Assembly: GCA_005502875.1 (NCBI GenBank)
Contig: SCMV01000023.1
Location: 1-58,811, forward strand
Source: Comamonadaceae bacterium 2PF
Lineage (GTDB): Bacteria > Pseudomonadota > Gammaproteobacteria > Burkholderiales > Burkholderiaceae_C
Direction: 5' to 3'
Length of the DNA stretch: 58,811 bases
Position 1 is the stretch's first letter, and every line of letters begins with the position of its first letter. Below, in pieces: positions 36,912 to 47,433 of this stretch. Position numbers and translations under genes: made by a program. Under the pieces are notes generated by a model, which was given only the letters and a program-made list of their open reading frames with translations, was not told the origin of the DNA and searched no databases.

Positions 36912-36987
36912 TGGAGCGGGATAAGAGACTCGAACTCTCGACCTATACCTTGGCAAGGTATCGCTCTACCAACTGAGCTAATCCCGC
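36912..36987 (-). tRNA. tRNA-Gly (GCC), copy 1
   Basis: A 76-base cloverleaf with CCA. The anticodon GCC lies in TTGCCAA and the acceptor stem GCGGGAT pairs with ATCCCGC. It precedes tRNA-Cys by 49 bases in one transcript. Confidence 0.96.
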
Positions 36988-37081
36988 ATGTGTTGCAACA
37001 GCTTTCGCCGGCAACGATCGCTGGCTTGACTTTTCAGTCTTGCTTGTACCGCGTCTGGTGTCGCGATCAGCGAAGAACGCA

Positions 37082-37111
37082 ACTATACATCGAAATTCTC
37101 GCGTTTGGCAA
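37082..37111 (-). promoter_or_regulatory. Promoter of tRNA-Gly/Cys copy 1
   Basis: TTGCCA (37106-37111) and TATAGT (37082-37087) are 18 bases apart on the minus strand, about 95 bases before tRNA-Gly. The -10 and its flank match the promoter of copy 2. Confidence 0.7.
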
Positions 37112-37218
37112 GGTGTTGCAAGTTTTCGTCGCTGCGGTGACGCGACACCACGCCGATGATGGGCCACCCACTCGCGCGAGCGGGGGTTGCGACTCGCCGG
37201 CTTACACTTGCCGCCCAG

Positions 37219-37310
37219 GCCCCGATGGTGAAATCGGTAGACACAGCGGACTTAAAATCCGCCGCTTGCTGAAAGGCAGCGTGCCGGTTCGACCCCGGCT
37301 CGGGGCACCA
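37219..37310 (+). tRNA. tRNA-Leu (UAA)
   Basis: A 92-base class II tRNA with long variable arm and encoded CCA; the anticodon TAA lies in ACTTAAAAT. It is on the plus strand, between the two minus-strand Gly-Cys pairs. Confidence 0.96.
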
Positions 37311-37404
37311 GGCGTTCGCGTGGCCCCGTGGCGCCGCCAAGCCACACGGCCCCGCCCAAGCCGTCCTGCCCAAGTTCGTGCGTGAGGGCCGCCCGCCAAA
37401 GCCC

Positions 37405-37450
37405 AAAAACAAAAAGCCCCACCAGCGCGAGCGAGTGGGGCTTCGTTTTT
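37405..37450. terminator. Bidirectional terminator after the second tRNA-Cys
   Basis: Stem AGCCCCAC (37415-37422) / GTGGGGCT (37435-37442), flanked by A-rich and T-rich runs. It can end the plus-strand tRNA-Leu transcript as well as the minus-strand Gly-Cys transcript. Confidence 0.85.
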
Positions 37451-37451
37451 C

Positions 37452-37525
37452 TGGAGGCGCGGCCCGGAGTCGAACCGGGCTGGACGGATTTGCAATCCGG
37501 TGCATAACCGCTTTGCTACCGCGCC
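37452..37525 (-). tRNA. tRNA-Cys (GCA), copy 2
   Basis: Identical in sequence, as far as I can read, to copy 1 at 36789-36862, with the same CCA end and anticodon. Confidence 0.96.
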
Positions 37526-37623
37526 AGGGTGTTGCCAGTATCCAGCAAAACCGGCTGCGCATGTGCGCCGACCGACTTCACCAGAGAAAAAGGGAAGCCT
37601 TTTTGAGGCTTCCCTTCGGAATG

Positions 37624-37699
37624 TGGAGCGGGATAAGAGACTCGAACTCTCGACCTATACCTTGGCAAGGTATCGCTCTACCAACTGAGCTAATCCCGC
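37624..37699 (-). tRNA. tRNA-Gly (GCC), copy 2
   Basis: Identical in sequence, as far as I can read, to copy 1 at 36912-36987. It lies 98 bases upstream of tRNA-Cys copy 2. Confidence 0.96.
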
Positions 37700-37783
37700 A
37701 TTTCACAGGCTTCAGATTGCTCTTTTTGCCTGCTGTCTTCGCTTGCGTTGATCGCGTTTGGCGCGTGATCAGCGAAGACCTGA

Positions 37784-37813
37784 ACTATAGCGCGTTTTTA
37801 GCGCCTTCGTCAA
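37784..37813 (-). promoter_or_regulatory. Promoter of tRNA-Gly/Cys copy 2
   Basis: TTGACG (37808-37813) and TATAGT (37784-37789) are 18 bases apart on the minus strand. It sits only about 17 bases beyond the lon stop, in the gap between lon and the tRNA genes. Confidence 0.75.
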
Positions 37814-37829
37814 CGTGCTCTCAAAATTT

Positions 37830-40250
37830 TCAGTGTTTGAGCAACTCGTTGCTGACGGGCGACGCTGCAGCTTCCGGCTTGGCATCCACCACCTTGGCCT
37901 CTTCTTCTGGCAAAGCCGTGGGCTGACGCTCCAGGGCCACTTCGAGCACCTTGTCGATCCACTTGACCGGCACGATCTCGATCTGGCTCTTCACGTTCTC
38001 GGGGATCTCGGCCAAGTCCTTGACGTTCTCTTCCGGGATCAGCACCGTCTTGATGCCGCCACGGTGAGCCGCCAACAACTTTTCCTTCAGACCACCGATG
38101 GCCGTGACCTCGCCACGCAGCGTGATCTCACCCGTCATGGCGACATCGGCGCGCACCGGGATGCCCGTCAAAGCCGACACGAAGGCCGTGGTCATCGCCG
38201 CACCGGCGGACGGGCCGTCCTTGGGCGTGGCGCCATCGGGCACGTGGATGTGGATGTCGCGCTTCTCGAAGAGGTCGTCCGTGATGCCCAGGCGGCGGGC
38301 GCGTGAACGCACCACCGAACGAGCGGCCTCGACCGACTCCTTCATCACGTCGCCCAGCTGACCGGTGCGGATGATGTTGCCCTTGCCCGGCATGATCGCT
38401 GCTTCGATGGTGAGCAGGTCGCCACCGACTTCCGTCCAGGCCAGACCGACCACCTGGCCGACCTGGTTTTCCTTCGTGGCTTCGCCGTAGCTGTACTTGC
38501 GCACGCCCAGGAAGTCATTGAGGTTCTCGTCGGTGACGACGACCTTCTCGGTGTGCTGCTTGAGCGCAAAGCCCTTGATCACCTTGCGGCAGATCTTGGA
38601 GACCTCGCGTTCCAGCGAGCGCACGCCGGCTTCGCGGGTGTAGTAGCGGATGATGCCGCGGATGGCGCTTTCAGCGACCTCCAGCTCCCCGTCCTTCACA
38701 CCGTTGTTCTTGATCTGCTTGGGCAGCAGGTAGGTTTGAACGATGTGGACCTTCTCGTCTTCGGTGTAGCCTGCCAGGCGGATCACTTCCATCCGGTCCA
38801 GCAGCGCCGGCGGGATGTTCAGCGAGTTCGACGTGGCCACGAACATCACATCGGACAGGTCGAAGTCGACCTCGATGTAGTGGTCACCGAAGGTGTGGTT
38901 CTGCTCGGGGTCGAGCACTTCCAGCAGCGCCGATGAGGGGTCGCCACGGAAGTCCATGCCCAGCTTGTCGATCTCGTCGAGCAGGAACAGCGGGTTGCGC
39001 ACACCGACCTTGGACAGGCTCTGCAGCACCTTGCCCGGCATGGAGCCGATGTAGGTGCGGCGGTGGCCACGGATCTCAGCCTCGTCGCGCACGCCGCCCA
39101 GGGCCATGCGCACGAACTTGCGTCCGGTGGCGCGGGCGATGGACTGACCCAGCGAGGTCTTGCCCACGCCAGGGGGGCCAACCAGGCAGAGGATGGGTGC
39201 CTTGACCTTGTCGACGCGCTGTTGCACCGCGAGGTACTCGAGGATGCGTTCCTTGACCTTGTCGAGGCCGTAGTGCTCTTCGTTGAGCACGGTCTCGGCC
39301 AGGGCCAGGTCGTGCTTGACCTTGGACTTCTTGCTCCAGGGCAGGTTGACCAGGGTCTCGATGTAGTTGCGCACCACCGTGGCCTCGGCCGACATGGGCG
39401 ACATCAGCTTGAGCTTCTTGAACTCGGCATCGACCTTCTTGCGTGCCTCCTTGGGCATGCGGGCGGACTCGATCTTCTTGGCGATCTCTTCGAGGTCGGC
39501 GCCCTCTTCGCCTTCACCGAGCTCCTTCTGGATGGCCTTGACCTGCTCGTTGAGGTAGTACTCGCGCTGCGACTTCTCCATCTGGCGCTTGACGCGGCCA
39601 CGGATGCGCTTTTCGACTTGCAGGATGTCGACTTCGTGCTCGAGCAGCTCGAGCAGCTTTTCCAGGCGGGCGGACACGGTGACCAGGTCCAGCACCGACT
39701 GCTTGGCTTCGAGCTTGAGCGGCAGGTGGGCGGCGATGGTATCGGCCAGGCGGCCAGCGTCATCGATGCCGGAGATCGAGGTGAGGATCTCGGGCGGGAT
39801 CTTCTTGTTGAGCTTGACGTACTGGTCGAACTGCTGCGTGACGGCGCGGCGCAGGGCCTCGACCTCAGGGGTGACCTGGGGCTCGGGCGGCACGGGCACC
39901 ACCACCGAGGTGAAGAACTCACCGCTGTCGTCGATGGATTGCGTGTTGGCGCGCTGCACACCTTCGACCAGCACCTTCACGGTGCCGTCGGGCAGCTTGA
40001 GCATCTGCAGGATGCTGGAGACGCAGCCGACATCGAACATGTCGTCGGCCTTGGGCTCGTCCTTGCCGGCAGCCTTTTGGGCCACCAGCATGATCTGGCG
40101 GCCGGATTCCATCGCGGACTCGAGGGCCTTGATGGATTTGGGGCGACCCACGAAGAGCGGGATCACCATGTGCGGGAAGACCACGACGTCCCGCAGCGGC
40201 AGCAGCGGCAGCGAGATGGGATCGGAAGGAAGAATGGGGTGTCCAGACAT
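37830..40250 (-). CDS. lon: ATP-dependent protease Lon
   Basis: An 806-residue LonA protease. It has an N-terminal substrate domain, a coiled helical middle, an AAA+ module (Walker [12 protein letters not shown], near residues 355-365) and a C-terminal Ser-Lys protease with the catalytic Ser near 681 in DGPSAGAAM. The ATG at 40250 is preferred over GTG 40277 for the family-like N-terminus. It lies 125 bases after clpX on the same strand, in the usual tig-clpP-clpX-lon order. Lon degrades misfolded and regulatory proteins in the cytoplasm. Confidence 0.97.
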   Translation of the reverse strand: MSGHPILPSDPISLPLLPLRDVVVFPHMVIPLFVGRPKSIKALESAMESGRQIMLVAQKAAGKDEPKADDMFDVGCVSSILQMLKLPDGTVKVLVEGVQRANTQSIDDSGEFFTSVVVPVPPEPQVTPEVEALRRAVTQQFDQYVKLNKKIPPEILTSISGIDDAGRLADTIAAHLPLKLEAKQSVLDLVTVSARLEKLLELLEHEVDILQVEKRIRGRVKRQMEKSQREYYLNEQVKAIQKELGEGEEGADLEEIAKKIESARMPKEARKKVDAEFKKLKLMSPMSAEATVVRNYIETLVNLPWSKKSKVKHDLALAETVLNEEHYGLDKVKERILEYLAVQQRVDKVKAPILCLVGPPGVGKTSLGQSIARATGRKFVRMALGGVRDEAEIRGHRRTYIGSMPGKVLQSLSKVGVRNPLFLLDEIDKLGMDFRGDPSSALLEVLDPEQNHTFGDHYIEVDFDLSDVMFVATSNSLNIPPALLDRMEVIRLAGYTEDEKVHIVQTYLLPKQIKNNGVKDGELEVAESAIRGIIRYYTREAGVRSLEREVSKICRKVIKGFALKQHTEKVVVTDENLNDFLGVRKYSYGEATKENQVGQVVGLAWTEVGGDLLTIEAAIMPGKGNIIRTGQLGDVMKESVEAARSVVRSRARRLGITDDLFEKRDIHIHVPDGATPKDGPSAGAAMTTAFVSALTGIPVRADVAMTGEITLRGEVTAIGGLKEKLLAAHRGGIKTVLIPEENVKDLAEIPENVKSQIEIVPVKWIDKVLEVALERQPTALPEEEAKVVDAKPEAAASPVSNELLKH

Positions 40251-40375
40251 GAGGGGCTCACTTTCTCTGATGCCCACGTGGGGCCTCAGTGGCTAAACAC
40301 AAGGGCACCGTGAAAACCAGTCGACCAGTCGAAAGAGGTTCTCAGCGGTGCCCCACGGAGCGCTTTCAAACGCGC

Positions 40376-41653
40376 TCAGGCACTGGCCTTGGCCTGTTCC
40401 CGATACACCAGCAATGGCTTGGCGTTTTCTTCAATGGTGGATTCATCCAGCACAACTTTTTGCACGCCCTCCTGTGTGGGAAGTTCGAACATGGTGTCCA
40501 GCAACGATTGTTCCAGGATGGAACGCAGGCCGCGGGCACCGGTTTTGCGCGCCAAGGCCTTGCGGGCGATGGCGGCCAGGGCGGCGGGCCGGATTTCCAG
40601 CTCGACGCCGTCCATGTTCAGCAGCTGCTGGTATTGCTTGACCAGCGCGTTCTTGGGCTCGGTCAGGATCCTGACCAGGGCATCTTCGGTCAATTCACCC
40701 AGGGTCGCCACCACCGGGAGGCGGCCCACCAATTCGGGGATCAGGCCGAACTTGATGATGTCCTCGGGCTCGACCTCGCGGAAGACCTCACCGGCCTTGC
40801 GGTCGTCCTTGCTCTGCACCGCAGCGCCAAAGCCGATGCCGGACTTGACCGAGCGGTTCTGGATGACCTTCTCGAGGCCATCGAAGGCACCGCCGCAGAT
40901 GAACAGGATGTTCGTCGTGTCGATCTGCAGGAAGTCCTGGTTGGGGTGCTTGCGGCCGCCTTGCGGGGGCACCGAAGCCATCGTGCCTTCGATGAGCTTG
41001 AGCAGGGCCTGCTGAACGCCCTCGCCCGACACGTCGCGCGTGATGGACGGGTTGTCGGACTTGCGCGAGATCTTGTCGATCTCGTCGATGTAGACGATGC
41101 CACGCTGGGCCTTGTCCACCTCGTAATTGCAGTTCTGCAGCAGCTTCTGGATGATGTTCTCGACGTCTTCGCCCACGTAACCGGCTTCGGTCAGCGTGGT
41201 GGCGTCGGCGATCACGAAGGGCACGTTGAGCAGGCGCGCCAGCGTCTGGGCCAGCAGCGTCTTGCCGGAGCCGGTGGGGCCGATCAGCAGGATGTTGCTC
41301 TTGTTGAGCTCGATGTCGGGCTTCTTGCCGTCGCCCGAGCCCATGTGCTTGAGCCGCTTGTAGTGGTTGTAGACCGCCACCGACAGCGTGCGCTTGGCCG
41401 TGTCCTGGCCGATCACGTACTGGTCGAGGCTGGCCTTGATTTCGCCGGGCGTGGGCAAATCACCGCGCGAGGGCTTGGTCTGCTCGGACTCGGCCGCCAC
41501 CTCGTCGCGGATGATGTCGTTGCACAGGTCAATGCACTCGTCGCAAATGAAGACCGACGGGCCGGCGATGAGCTTCTTGACCTCGTGCTGACTCTTTCCG
41601 CAGAAGGAGCAGTAGAGGATTTTTTCGCTGGAAGAGCCTTTTTTGTCTGCCAT
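40376..41653 (-). CDS. clpX: ClpX, ATPase subunit of ClpXP
   Basis: A 425-residue AAA+ unfoldase. The zinc-binding domain has Cys 15, 18, 37 and 40; Walker A is [12 protein letters not shown]; the pore loop GYVGEDVE and the ClpP-contact IGF loop (SGIGFGA) are present. It is 59 bases downstream of clpP, forming the clpPX operon. Confidence 0.97.
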   Translation of the reverse strand: MADKKGSSSEKILYCSFCGKSQHEVKKLIAGPSVFICDECIDLCNDIIRDEVAAESEQTKPSRGDLPTPGEIKASLDQYVIGQDTAKRTLSVAVYNHYKRLKHMGSGDGKKPDIELNKSNILLIGPTGSGKTLLAQTLARLLNVPFVIADATTLTEAGYVGEDVENIIQKLLQNCNYEVDKAQRGIVYIDEIDKISRKSDNPSITRDVSGEGVQQALLKLIEGTMASVPPQGGRKHPNQDFLQIDTTNILFICGGAFDGLEKVIQNRSVKSGIGFGAAVQSKDDRKAGEVFREVEPEDIIKFGLIPELVGRLPVVATLGELTEDALVRILTEPKNALVKQYQQLLNMDGVELEIRPAALAAIARKALARKTGARGLRSILEQSLLDTMFELPTQEGVQKVVLDESTIEENAKPLLVYREQAKASA

Positions 41654-41712
41654 GGTGCAGGCCTGTCAGGTGTCGGCAAGGGCCGGAAAAGATGAATGCG
41701 GTGAGGTGGTGC

Positions 41713-42321
41713 TCAGCCGCGCTTTTCCAGCACCTTGTCGATGAGTCCGTAGGTGGCGGCCTCTTCGGCCGTCATGTAGTAGTCGCGTTCGGTGTCATTC
41801 TGGATTTTCTCCAGAGGCTGGCCGGAACGCTCGGCCAGGATTTTGTTGAGTTGCTCGCGGGTCTTGAGGATCTCGCGGGCGTGGATCTCGATGTCGGTGG
41901 CCTGACCCTGCGTGCCGCCCAGCGGCTGGTGGATCATGATCTTGCTGTTGGGCAGGGCGAAACGCTTGCCCTTGGCGCCAGCGGCCAGCAGGAAGGCGCC
42001 CATCGAGGCGGCCATGCCCATGCAAAGCGTCGACACGTCGGGCTTGATGAAATTCATGGTGTCGAAAATCGACATGCCTGCGCTGACAGAGCCACCGGGC
42101 GAGTTGATGTAGAACGAGATGTCCTTGTCCGGGTTCTCGCTCTCGAGGAACAGCATCTGGGCGACCACCAGGTTGGCCGTGGCGTCGTTGACGGGGCCGA
42201 CCAGGAAGATCACGCGCTCGCGCAACAGGCGGCTGTAGATGTCGTAGGCGCGCTCACCGCGACCCGATTGTTCGATGACCATGGGCACCATGCCCAGGTT
42301 TTGAATGTCCAGTGCGCTCAT
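41713..42321 (-). CDS. clpP: ClpP, proteolytic subunit of ClpXP
   Basis: A 202-residue serine protease. The catalytic Ser lies near residue 106 in GMAASMGAF and the His in IMIHQPLGG, and the Asp follows in the usual helix. The ATG at 42321 follows AAGGAAG; the longer open frame to 42477 is not credible as coding. Confidence 0.97.
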   Translation of the reverse strand: MSALDIQNLGMVPMVIEQSGRGERAYDIYSRLLRERVIFLVGPVNDATANLVVAQMLFLESENPDKDISFYINSPGGSVSAGMSIFDTMNFIKPDVSTLCMGMAASMGAFLLAAGAKGKRFALPNSKIMIHQPLGGTQGQATDIEIHAREILKTREQLNKILAERSGQPLEKIQNDTERDYYMTAEEAATYGLIDKVLEKRG

Positions 42322-42382
42322 GTGCTTCCTTGTACGCGTCGGTGCTGAGGCCCTGCCGTGGGCGAAGGCCTCGGTTGAAATC

Positions 42383-42411
42383 ATTATGACGTGCGATCCG
42401 GGTGCGTCGAA
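42383..42411 (-). promoter_or_regulatory. Sigma-70-type promoter of clpPX
   Basis: TTCGAC (42406-42411) and CATAAT (42383-42388) are 17 bases apart on the minus strand, 61 bases before the clpP ATG. I saw no clear sigma-32 heat-shock pair in this gap. Confidence 0.5.
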
Positions 42412-42551
42412 GGCCGGAAAAGGCGTCGCTACCTTGACGTCGTTTTTCCGTTGCGCGCAAACAGCGCGAAAAAACACCGCCGTGGCTTACCCGCCTCAGG
42501 GAATTTCCCGTGACGAAATCCTCGGATCCCGGCTGGAAAGGTTGCACAAAA

Positions 42552-42594
42552 CAAAAGGCACCGGCAATCACTCAGGATTGCCGGTGCCTTTTTG
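42552..42594. terminator. Strong terminator after tig
   Basis: A 16-base stem (AAAGGCACCGGCAATC and its complement) with a short loop, A-rich before and T-rich after. It ends tig on the minus strand and could act in both directions. The rest of the 318-base tig-clpP gap holds the clpP promoter and no gene. Confidence 0.92.
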
Positions 42595-42639
42595 AAAACC
42601 GCAGCCGAAACCCGCCAAGCGGGCGTTCGGCCGGGGCGA

Positions 42640-43959
42640 TCAGGCGCCTTGCTGACCCATCAGCTCTTCGAAGCCCAGGGCCTTGTCGGTCACCTTGGCC
42701 TTGGACAGCACGAATTCAGCCACGTTGCCTTCGATGACGACGGCTTCAACTTCGGCCATGCGCTGGCGGTCGCTCATGTACCAGGCCACCACTTGGGCGG
42801 GCTGCTCGTAGCTTTGGGCCAGTTCCTGGATGTGGGCTTGCAGTTGCTCGGGCTTGGCCTGCAGGTTGTTGGCCTTGACCAGCTCGGCCACGGTCAGGCC
42901 CAGGCGCACGCGGCGCTCAGCCTGGGGCGTGAACATTTCGGCGGGGATCGGGGCCTTGTCGGCGTCAGGGATGCCGCGCGACTTCAGGTCGGCACGGGCT
43001 GCTTCGACCATGCGGTCGGTTTCGGCGGCCACCAGGGACTGGGGCAGGTCGAAATCGACGACCTTGAGCAGGGCTTCCATGACGGAGGCCTTGTTGCGCG
43101 CCAGGACGCGGAACTTGACTTCGCGCTCGAGGTTGCGCTTGACGTCGGCGCGCAGGGCTTCGACGGTGCCTTCGGCCAGGCCCAGGGACTTGATGAAGTC
43201 CTCGGTCAGCTCGGGCAGGTTCTGCTGCTCAACCTTCTTGAGGGTGACCAGGAAGTCGGCTTCCTTGCCGGCCACGTCCTTGCCGTGGTAGTCCTCGGGG
43301 AAGGCCAGGGGGAAGGTCTTGGAGTCGCCGGTCTTCATGCCGCGGACAGCCTTTTCGAAGGCTTCGAGCATCTGGCCTTCACCGACCAGGAACTGGAAGC
43401 CTTCGGCCTTGCCGCCGTCAAAGGGCACGCCGTCGATCTTGCCTTCGAAGTCGATGGTGACGCGGTCACCGTCGGCAGCGCCTTCGGCAGCGGGGCGCTG
43501 GGCGAAGGTGCGGCGCTGCTTGCGCAGGATCTCGACGGTGCGGTCGATGGCGGCGTCGTTGACTTCGGAGCTCACGCGCTCGACTTCGGCAGCGCTCAGG
43601 TCACCGATGGTGACTTCGGGGTAGACCTCGAAGGTGGCGTCGAACTGGAGTTGGCCTTCAACGGGGCCGCCTTCCTTTTCGGCGATGCGGGGCTGACCGG
43701 CCACGCGCAGTTGGGCTTCCTGGGCAGCCTTGGCAAAGGCTTCGCCCAGTTGGTCGTTGATGACTTCGTACTGGACGGAGTAGCCGTAGCGCTGGGCCAC
43801 GACGTTCATCGGCACCTTGCCAGGACGGAAACCGTCGGCCTTGGTGGTGCGAGCCAGCTTCTTGAGGCGGGCATCGACTTCGTTCTTGAGGGCATCGGCT
43901 GCCAGCGACAGCGTGATGCGGCGCTCCAGCTTGTCGAGGGTCTCCACGGTGATCGCCAT
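42640..43959 (-). CDS. tig: Trigger factor chaperone
   Basis: A 439-residue ribosome-bound chaperone and prolyl isomerase. The N-terminal ribosome-binding signature (about residues 43-50, GFRPGKVP) is present, followed by the FKBP-like domain (about 155-240, DRVTIDFEGKIDGVPFDGGK) and a helical C-terminal domain. The ATG at 43959 follows GAGAG; the open frame starts slightly earlier. It is upstream of clpPX as in most proteobacteria. Confidence 0.97.
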   Translation of the reverse strand: MAITVETLDKLERRITLSLAADALKNEVDARLKKLARTTKADGFRPGKVPMNVVAQRYGYSVQYEVINDQLGEAFAKAAQEAQLRVAGQPRIAEKEGGPVEGQLQFDATFEVYPEVTIGDLSAAEVERVSSEVNDAAIDRTVEILRKQRRTFAQRPAAEGAADGDRVTIDFEGKIDGVPFDGGKAEGFQFLVGEGQMLEAFEKAVRGMKTGDSKTFPLAFPEDYHGKDVAGKEADFLVTLKKVEQQNLPELTEDFIKSLGLAEGTVEALRADVKRNLEREVKFRVLARNKASVMEALLKVVDFDLPQSLVAAETDRMVEAARADLKSRGIPDADKAPIPAEMFTPQAERRVRLGLTVAELVKANNLQAKPEQLQAHIQELAQSYEQPAQVVAWYMSDRQRMAEVEAVVIEGNVAEFVLSKAKVTDKALGFEELMGQQGA

Positions 43960-44003
43960 GATTTGAACTCTCTGCAAAAGGTAAAAAAGAAAAGGGTTGT
44001 CTG

Positions 44004-44090
44004 TGGTGCGCGGGGGGGGACTCGAACCCCCACACCATTGCTGGCGTCAGGACCTAAACCTGGTGCGTCTACCAATTTCGCCACCCGCGC
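44004..44090 (-). tRNA. tRNA-Leu (UAG)
   Basis: An 87-base class II tRNA with encoded CCA. The anticodon TAG lies in GTTTAGGT and the acceptor stem GCGCGGG pairs with CCCGCGC. It is upstream of tig on the same strand, as in many Burkholderiales. Confidence 0.96.
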
Positions 44091-44241
44091 ACAGACAGCG
44101 GAAGGTCCGTCGGCAGGCCCCTGGAAACCCCAGGGACGCCAGCCGGCGAACCAGGTGATTCGGTCGGAACCTGAGATTCTACTGCGGTGCGGGCCCCGTT
44201 TTGCCCGTGGCGAGCCAAAGGAAAACGCGGGGCCGCTGAGT

Positions 44242-47200
44242 TCAGGAGGCCGTCTCCTCGGGGCGGCGCACCCTGAACCAGGCCGCGTACATGGCAGGCA
44301 GGGCCAGCAGGGTCAGCAAGGTGGCCACGATCAGCCCGCCCATGATGGCCACGGCCATGGGGCCCCAGAAGACGCTGCGGCTGAGCGGGATCATGGCCAG
44401 CACCGCGGCCGCCGCCGTCAGAACGATGGGACGGAAGCGCCGCACGGCCGCCCCCACGACGGCGTCCCAGGCGGGCACGCCCCGGGCGCGGTCCTGCTCG
44501 ATCTGGTCGATAAGGATCACGGAGTTGCGCATGATCATGCCCATCAGGGCGATGACGCCCAACAGCGCGACGAAACCGAACGGTCGGTTCAGGGCCAGCA
44601 GGGCCATGGCCACCCCGGCAATGCCCATCGGGCCCGTCAGGAAGACCAGCATGGCGCGCGAGAAGCTCTGCAGCTGCAGCATCAACAAGGTGAAGATGAT
44701 GAACAGCATCACGGGCATGTTGGCGAAGATGGAGCCCTGCCCCTTCGAGCTTTCTTCGGCGGTGCCGGCCAGCTCGATGCGGTAGCCCGGTGGCAGCTCG
44801 GCCTGCATGGCCTGCAGCTTGGGCCACAGGGCCATGCTCACCGTCGGGCCCTGCACGCCGTCGCGCACATCGGCTTGCACGGTGATGGCGAAGTGTCGGC
44901 CTTCGCGCCACAGCACGCCCGGCTCCCAGACCAGCTTGGGCTTGGCCACCTGCAGCACCGGGATCATGCGACCCTTGGCGCTGGGCACGTAGGCGTTGTC
45001 CAGGGCCTCGAGGGTCAGCCGCTCGGATTGCGGCACGCGAAATTCGATGTCGATGAGGCGATCACCCTCGCGGTACTGCGCCAGCGTGGCGCCCGATGTC
45101 AGGATGCGGCTGGCCTGGGCAATGGACTGCGAACTCACACCCAGGGCGCGGGCCTTGTCCTGGTCCACCGACAGGCGGATGGCCTTGACCGACTCGTTCC
45201 AGTTGTCGTTGACGCCGTGCAGATCGGGGCTGGTGCGAAGCACTTCCTTGGCCTTGTCGGCGATGCCGCGCAGCACCGTGACGTCTTCACCCACGATGCG
45301 GAACTGCACCGGGTAAGGCACGGGCGGGCCGTTGGGCAGCAGGCGCACGCGACCACGCACCTCCGGGAACTCGGTGGCCAGGATGTCCGGCAGCGCTTTG
45401 CGAAGGCGTTCGCGCTCTTTCGGGGTCTCCGGAATGAGCACGACCTCGCTGATGTTGCTCTGCGGGAAGATCTGGTCCATGGGCAGGTAAAAGCGCGGCA
45501 GGCCACTGCCGATCCAGGTGCTGACGGTCTTGACGCCCGGCTCCTTGAGCATGCGGGCCTCGAAGCGCCGCGCAACGTCCTCGGAGGCGCGCACGCTCGC
45601 GCCCTCCTCCAGCCACAGGTCGACGATGAGCTCGGGGCGGCTGGAGTCGGGGAAGAACTGCTGCTGCACCTTGCCCATGCCCATCACGCCCAGCACCAAG
45701 GCGGCGATGGTCAGGCCGATGGTGGCCCAGCGGTGCTCGACGCACCAGTTCACCACGCGTTTGAAGCGGCTGTAGAAAGGCGTGTCGTAGAGATCGAGGC
45801 CGTTGCCCTCAGCCACCTTGGGGCGTGTCTTGAGCAGCAGCAGGCCCAGGTAAGGCACAAAGTACACCGACACCAACCACGACAGCAGCAGCGCCGCAGC
45901 GGTGACCGCGAAGATGGCAAAGGTGTACTCACCCACGGCCGACTTGGCCATGCCGATGGGCAGGAAGCCGGCCGCGGTGATCAGCGTGCCGGTCAGCATG
46001 GGGATGGCCGTGATGTCGTAGGCGGCCGTGGCGGCGCGCACCTTGTCGTAGCCCTCTTCCAGCTTGTGGACCATCATCTCGACGGCGATGATGGCGTCGT
46101 CGACCAGCAGGCCCAGCGCGATGATCAGCGCGCCCAGCGAAATCTTGTGCAGGCCCACGTTGGCGTAGTACATGACCAGGAAGGTCATGGCCAGCACCAG
46201 CGGGATCGTGATGGCCACCACCAGACCAGGCCAGACGTCCAGGCGCAGCGGTTTGGTGTGCAGCCCCAGGCTGATGAAGCTCACGGCCAGCACCACGACC
46301 ACGGCCTCGATGAGGACCTTGACGAACTCGCCCACCGACGAGGACACCGATTGCGGCTGATCCTGGAGCTGGTCCAGCTCGATGCCCACGGGCAGGCTGG
46401 TGCGGATGCGCTCCGAGGCCGTCCTCAAGTCCTTGCCCAGGGCGATGATGTCCCCCCCTTTGGCCATCGAGATGCCCAGGGCGATGACCTGCTTGCCCTG
46501 GTGTCGCACCTTGACGGTGGCCGGGTCCTGGTAACCCCGGCGGATCTGGGCGATGTCACCGAGCTTCAGGTTGCGCGACTGCCCGGTGGCCTGGTTCGTG
46601 ACGCGGATGGGCACCTGGCGCAATTGATCGATGTTCTGGAACGCGCCGTTGACGCGCATTTGCACCGTCAGGCGCTCTCCGGTGTAGACGCCACCGCTCT
46701 CGATGGCGTTTTGCGCATTGAGCTCCGACACCACGTGGTTCATGTCGATGCCCAACTGGGCCAGCTTCTGCTGAGGGATCTCGACAAAGACCTTTTCAGG
46801 CTGGACGCCGAAGAGCTCGACCTTGGCCACCCCGGGCACGCGCAGCATGTCCGAGCGGGCGCGCTCGGCGAACTGGCGCAGCTCTTCTTCGGTGAAACCA
46901 TCGGCCGACAAGGCGTAGATGCTGCCGTAGACATCGCCGAACTCGTCGTTGAAGAACGGGCCGATGACGCCCTGAGGCAAGGTGGCGCGCATGTCGCCAA
47001 CCTTCTTGCGCACCTGGTACCAGAGGTTGGGGATCTCCTTGGGCGGCGACGAGTCCTTGACCACCATCAGCGTGAACGACTCGCCCGGCTTGGTGTAGGA
47101 CTGGATGCGATCGGCATAAGGCACCTCTTGCAAGGTGCGCTCGATCTTGTCGGTGACCTGCTCGGCCATCTGCTGCGCCGTGGTGCCAGGCCAGTAGGCG

Positions 47201-47388
47201 CGCACCACCATCACACGAAAGGCAAACGGAGGGTCCTCGTCCTGCCCCAGCTGAAAATAGGCCGCAAAGCCCAAAAGCATCAGCACCACCATGAGGTAGC
47301 GCGTGAGGGCGCGATGCTCCAGCGCCCAGCGGGAAATGTTGAAGCGCTGAGCCTGGGGCTCAGCCGTGTCGTGTTCGGTGTGACTCAC
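44242..47388 (-). CDS. RND efflux pump inner-membrane transporter
   Basis: A 1048-residue AcrB-like RND permease with twelve membrane helices and two large periplasmic loops. In helix 4 the proton-relay pair appears as GLLVDDAIIAVE, and in helix 10 a Lys is not seen (GVIALMGMIMRNSVILID). The long QDEDP and YWPGT segments near the N-terminus are typical of the MexK/YegO-like branch that exports small organic compounds, rather than the CzcA metal branch. Start: GTG 47388, 6 bases after AGGAG. The adaptor gene is upstream; no outer-membrane channel gene is adjacent. Confidence 0.9.
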   Translation of the reverse strand: MSHTEHDTAEPQAQRFNISRWALEHRALTRYLMVVLMLLGFAAYFQLGQDEDPPFAFRVMVVRAYWPGTTAQQMAEQVTDKIERTLQEVPYADRIQSYTKPGESFTLMVVKDSSPPKEIPNLWYQVRKKVGDMRATLPQGVIGPFFNDEFGDVYGSIYALSADGFTEEELRQFAERARSDMLRVPGVAKVELFGVQPEKVFVEIPQQKLAQLGIDMNHVVSELNAQNAIESGGVYTGERLTVQMRVNGAFQNIDQLRQVPIRVTNQATGQSRNLKLGDIAQIRRGYQDPATVKVRHQGKQVIALGISMAKGGDIIALGKDLRTASERIRTSLPVGIELDQLQDQPQSVSSSVGEFVKVLIEAVVVVLAVSFISLGLHTKPLRLDVWPGLVVAITIPLVLAMTFLVMYYANVGLHKISLGALIIALGLLVDDAIIAVEMMVHKLEEGYDKVRAATAAYDITAIPMLTGTLITAAGFLPIGMAKSAVGEYTFAIFAVTAAALLLSWLVSVYFVPYLGLLLLKTRPKVAEGNGLDLYDTPFYSRFKRVVNWCVEHRWATIGLTIAALVLGVMGMGKVQQQFFPDSSRPELIVDLWLEEGASVRASEDVARRFEARMLKEPGVKTVSTWIGSGLPRFYLPMDQIFPQSNISEVVLIPETPKERERLRKALPDILATEFPEVRGRVRLLPNGPPVPYPVQFRIVGEDVTVLRGIADKAKEVLRTSPDLHGVNDNWNESVKAIRLSVDQDKARALGVSSQSIAQASRILTSGATLAQYREGDRLIDIEFRVPQSERLTLEALDNAYVPSAKGRMIPVLQVAKPKLVWEPGVLWREGRHFAITVQADVRDGVQGPTVSMALWPKLQAMQAELPPGYRIELAGTAEESSKGQGSIFANMPVMLFIIFTLLMLQLQSFSRAMLVFLTGPMGIAGVAMALLALNRPFGFVALLGVIALMGMIMRNSVILIDQIEQDRARGVPAWDAVVGAAVRRFRPIVLTAAAAVLAMIPLSRSVFWGPMAVAIMGGLIVATLLTLLALPAMYAAWFRVRRPEETAS

Positions 47389-47433
47389 CACCTGCTCCTG
47401 ATCGGGTCGGTTGCTCGATGATCCGCGCGGGGA

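Noticed and set aside
36743-37813. Integrated mobile element at the tRNA cluster
   Set aside because: No integrase, attachment-site duplication of a tRNA 3' end, or phage gene was found; the duplicated material is tRNA units only.
42592-47421. A 1609-residue plus-strand frame, and similar long frames at 11691-13643 and 56305-58701
   Set aside because: They are antisense to tig/RND, acdA and mscS/HDAC. Their composition is the usual His/Gln/Gly/Arg shadow of high-GC genes.
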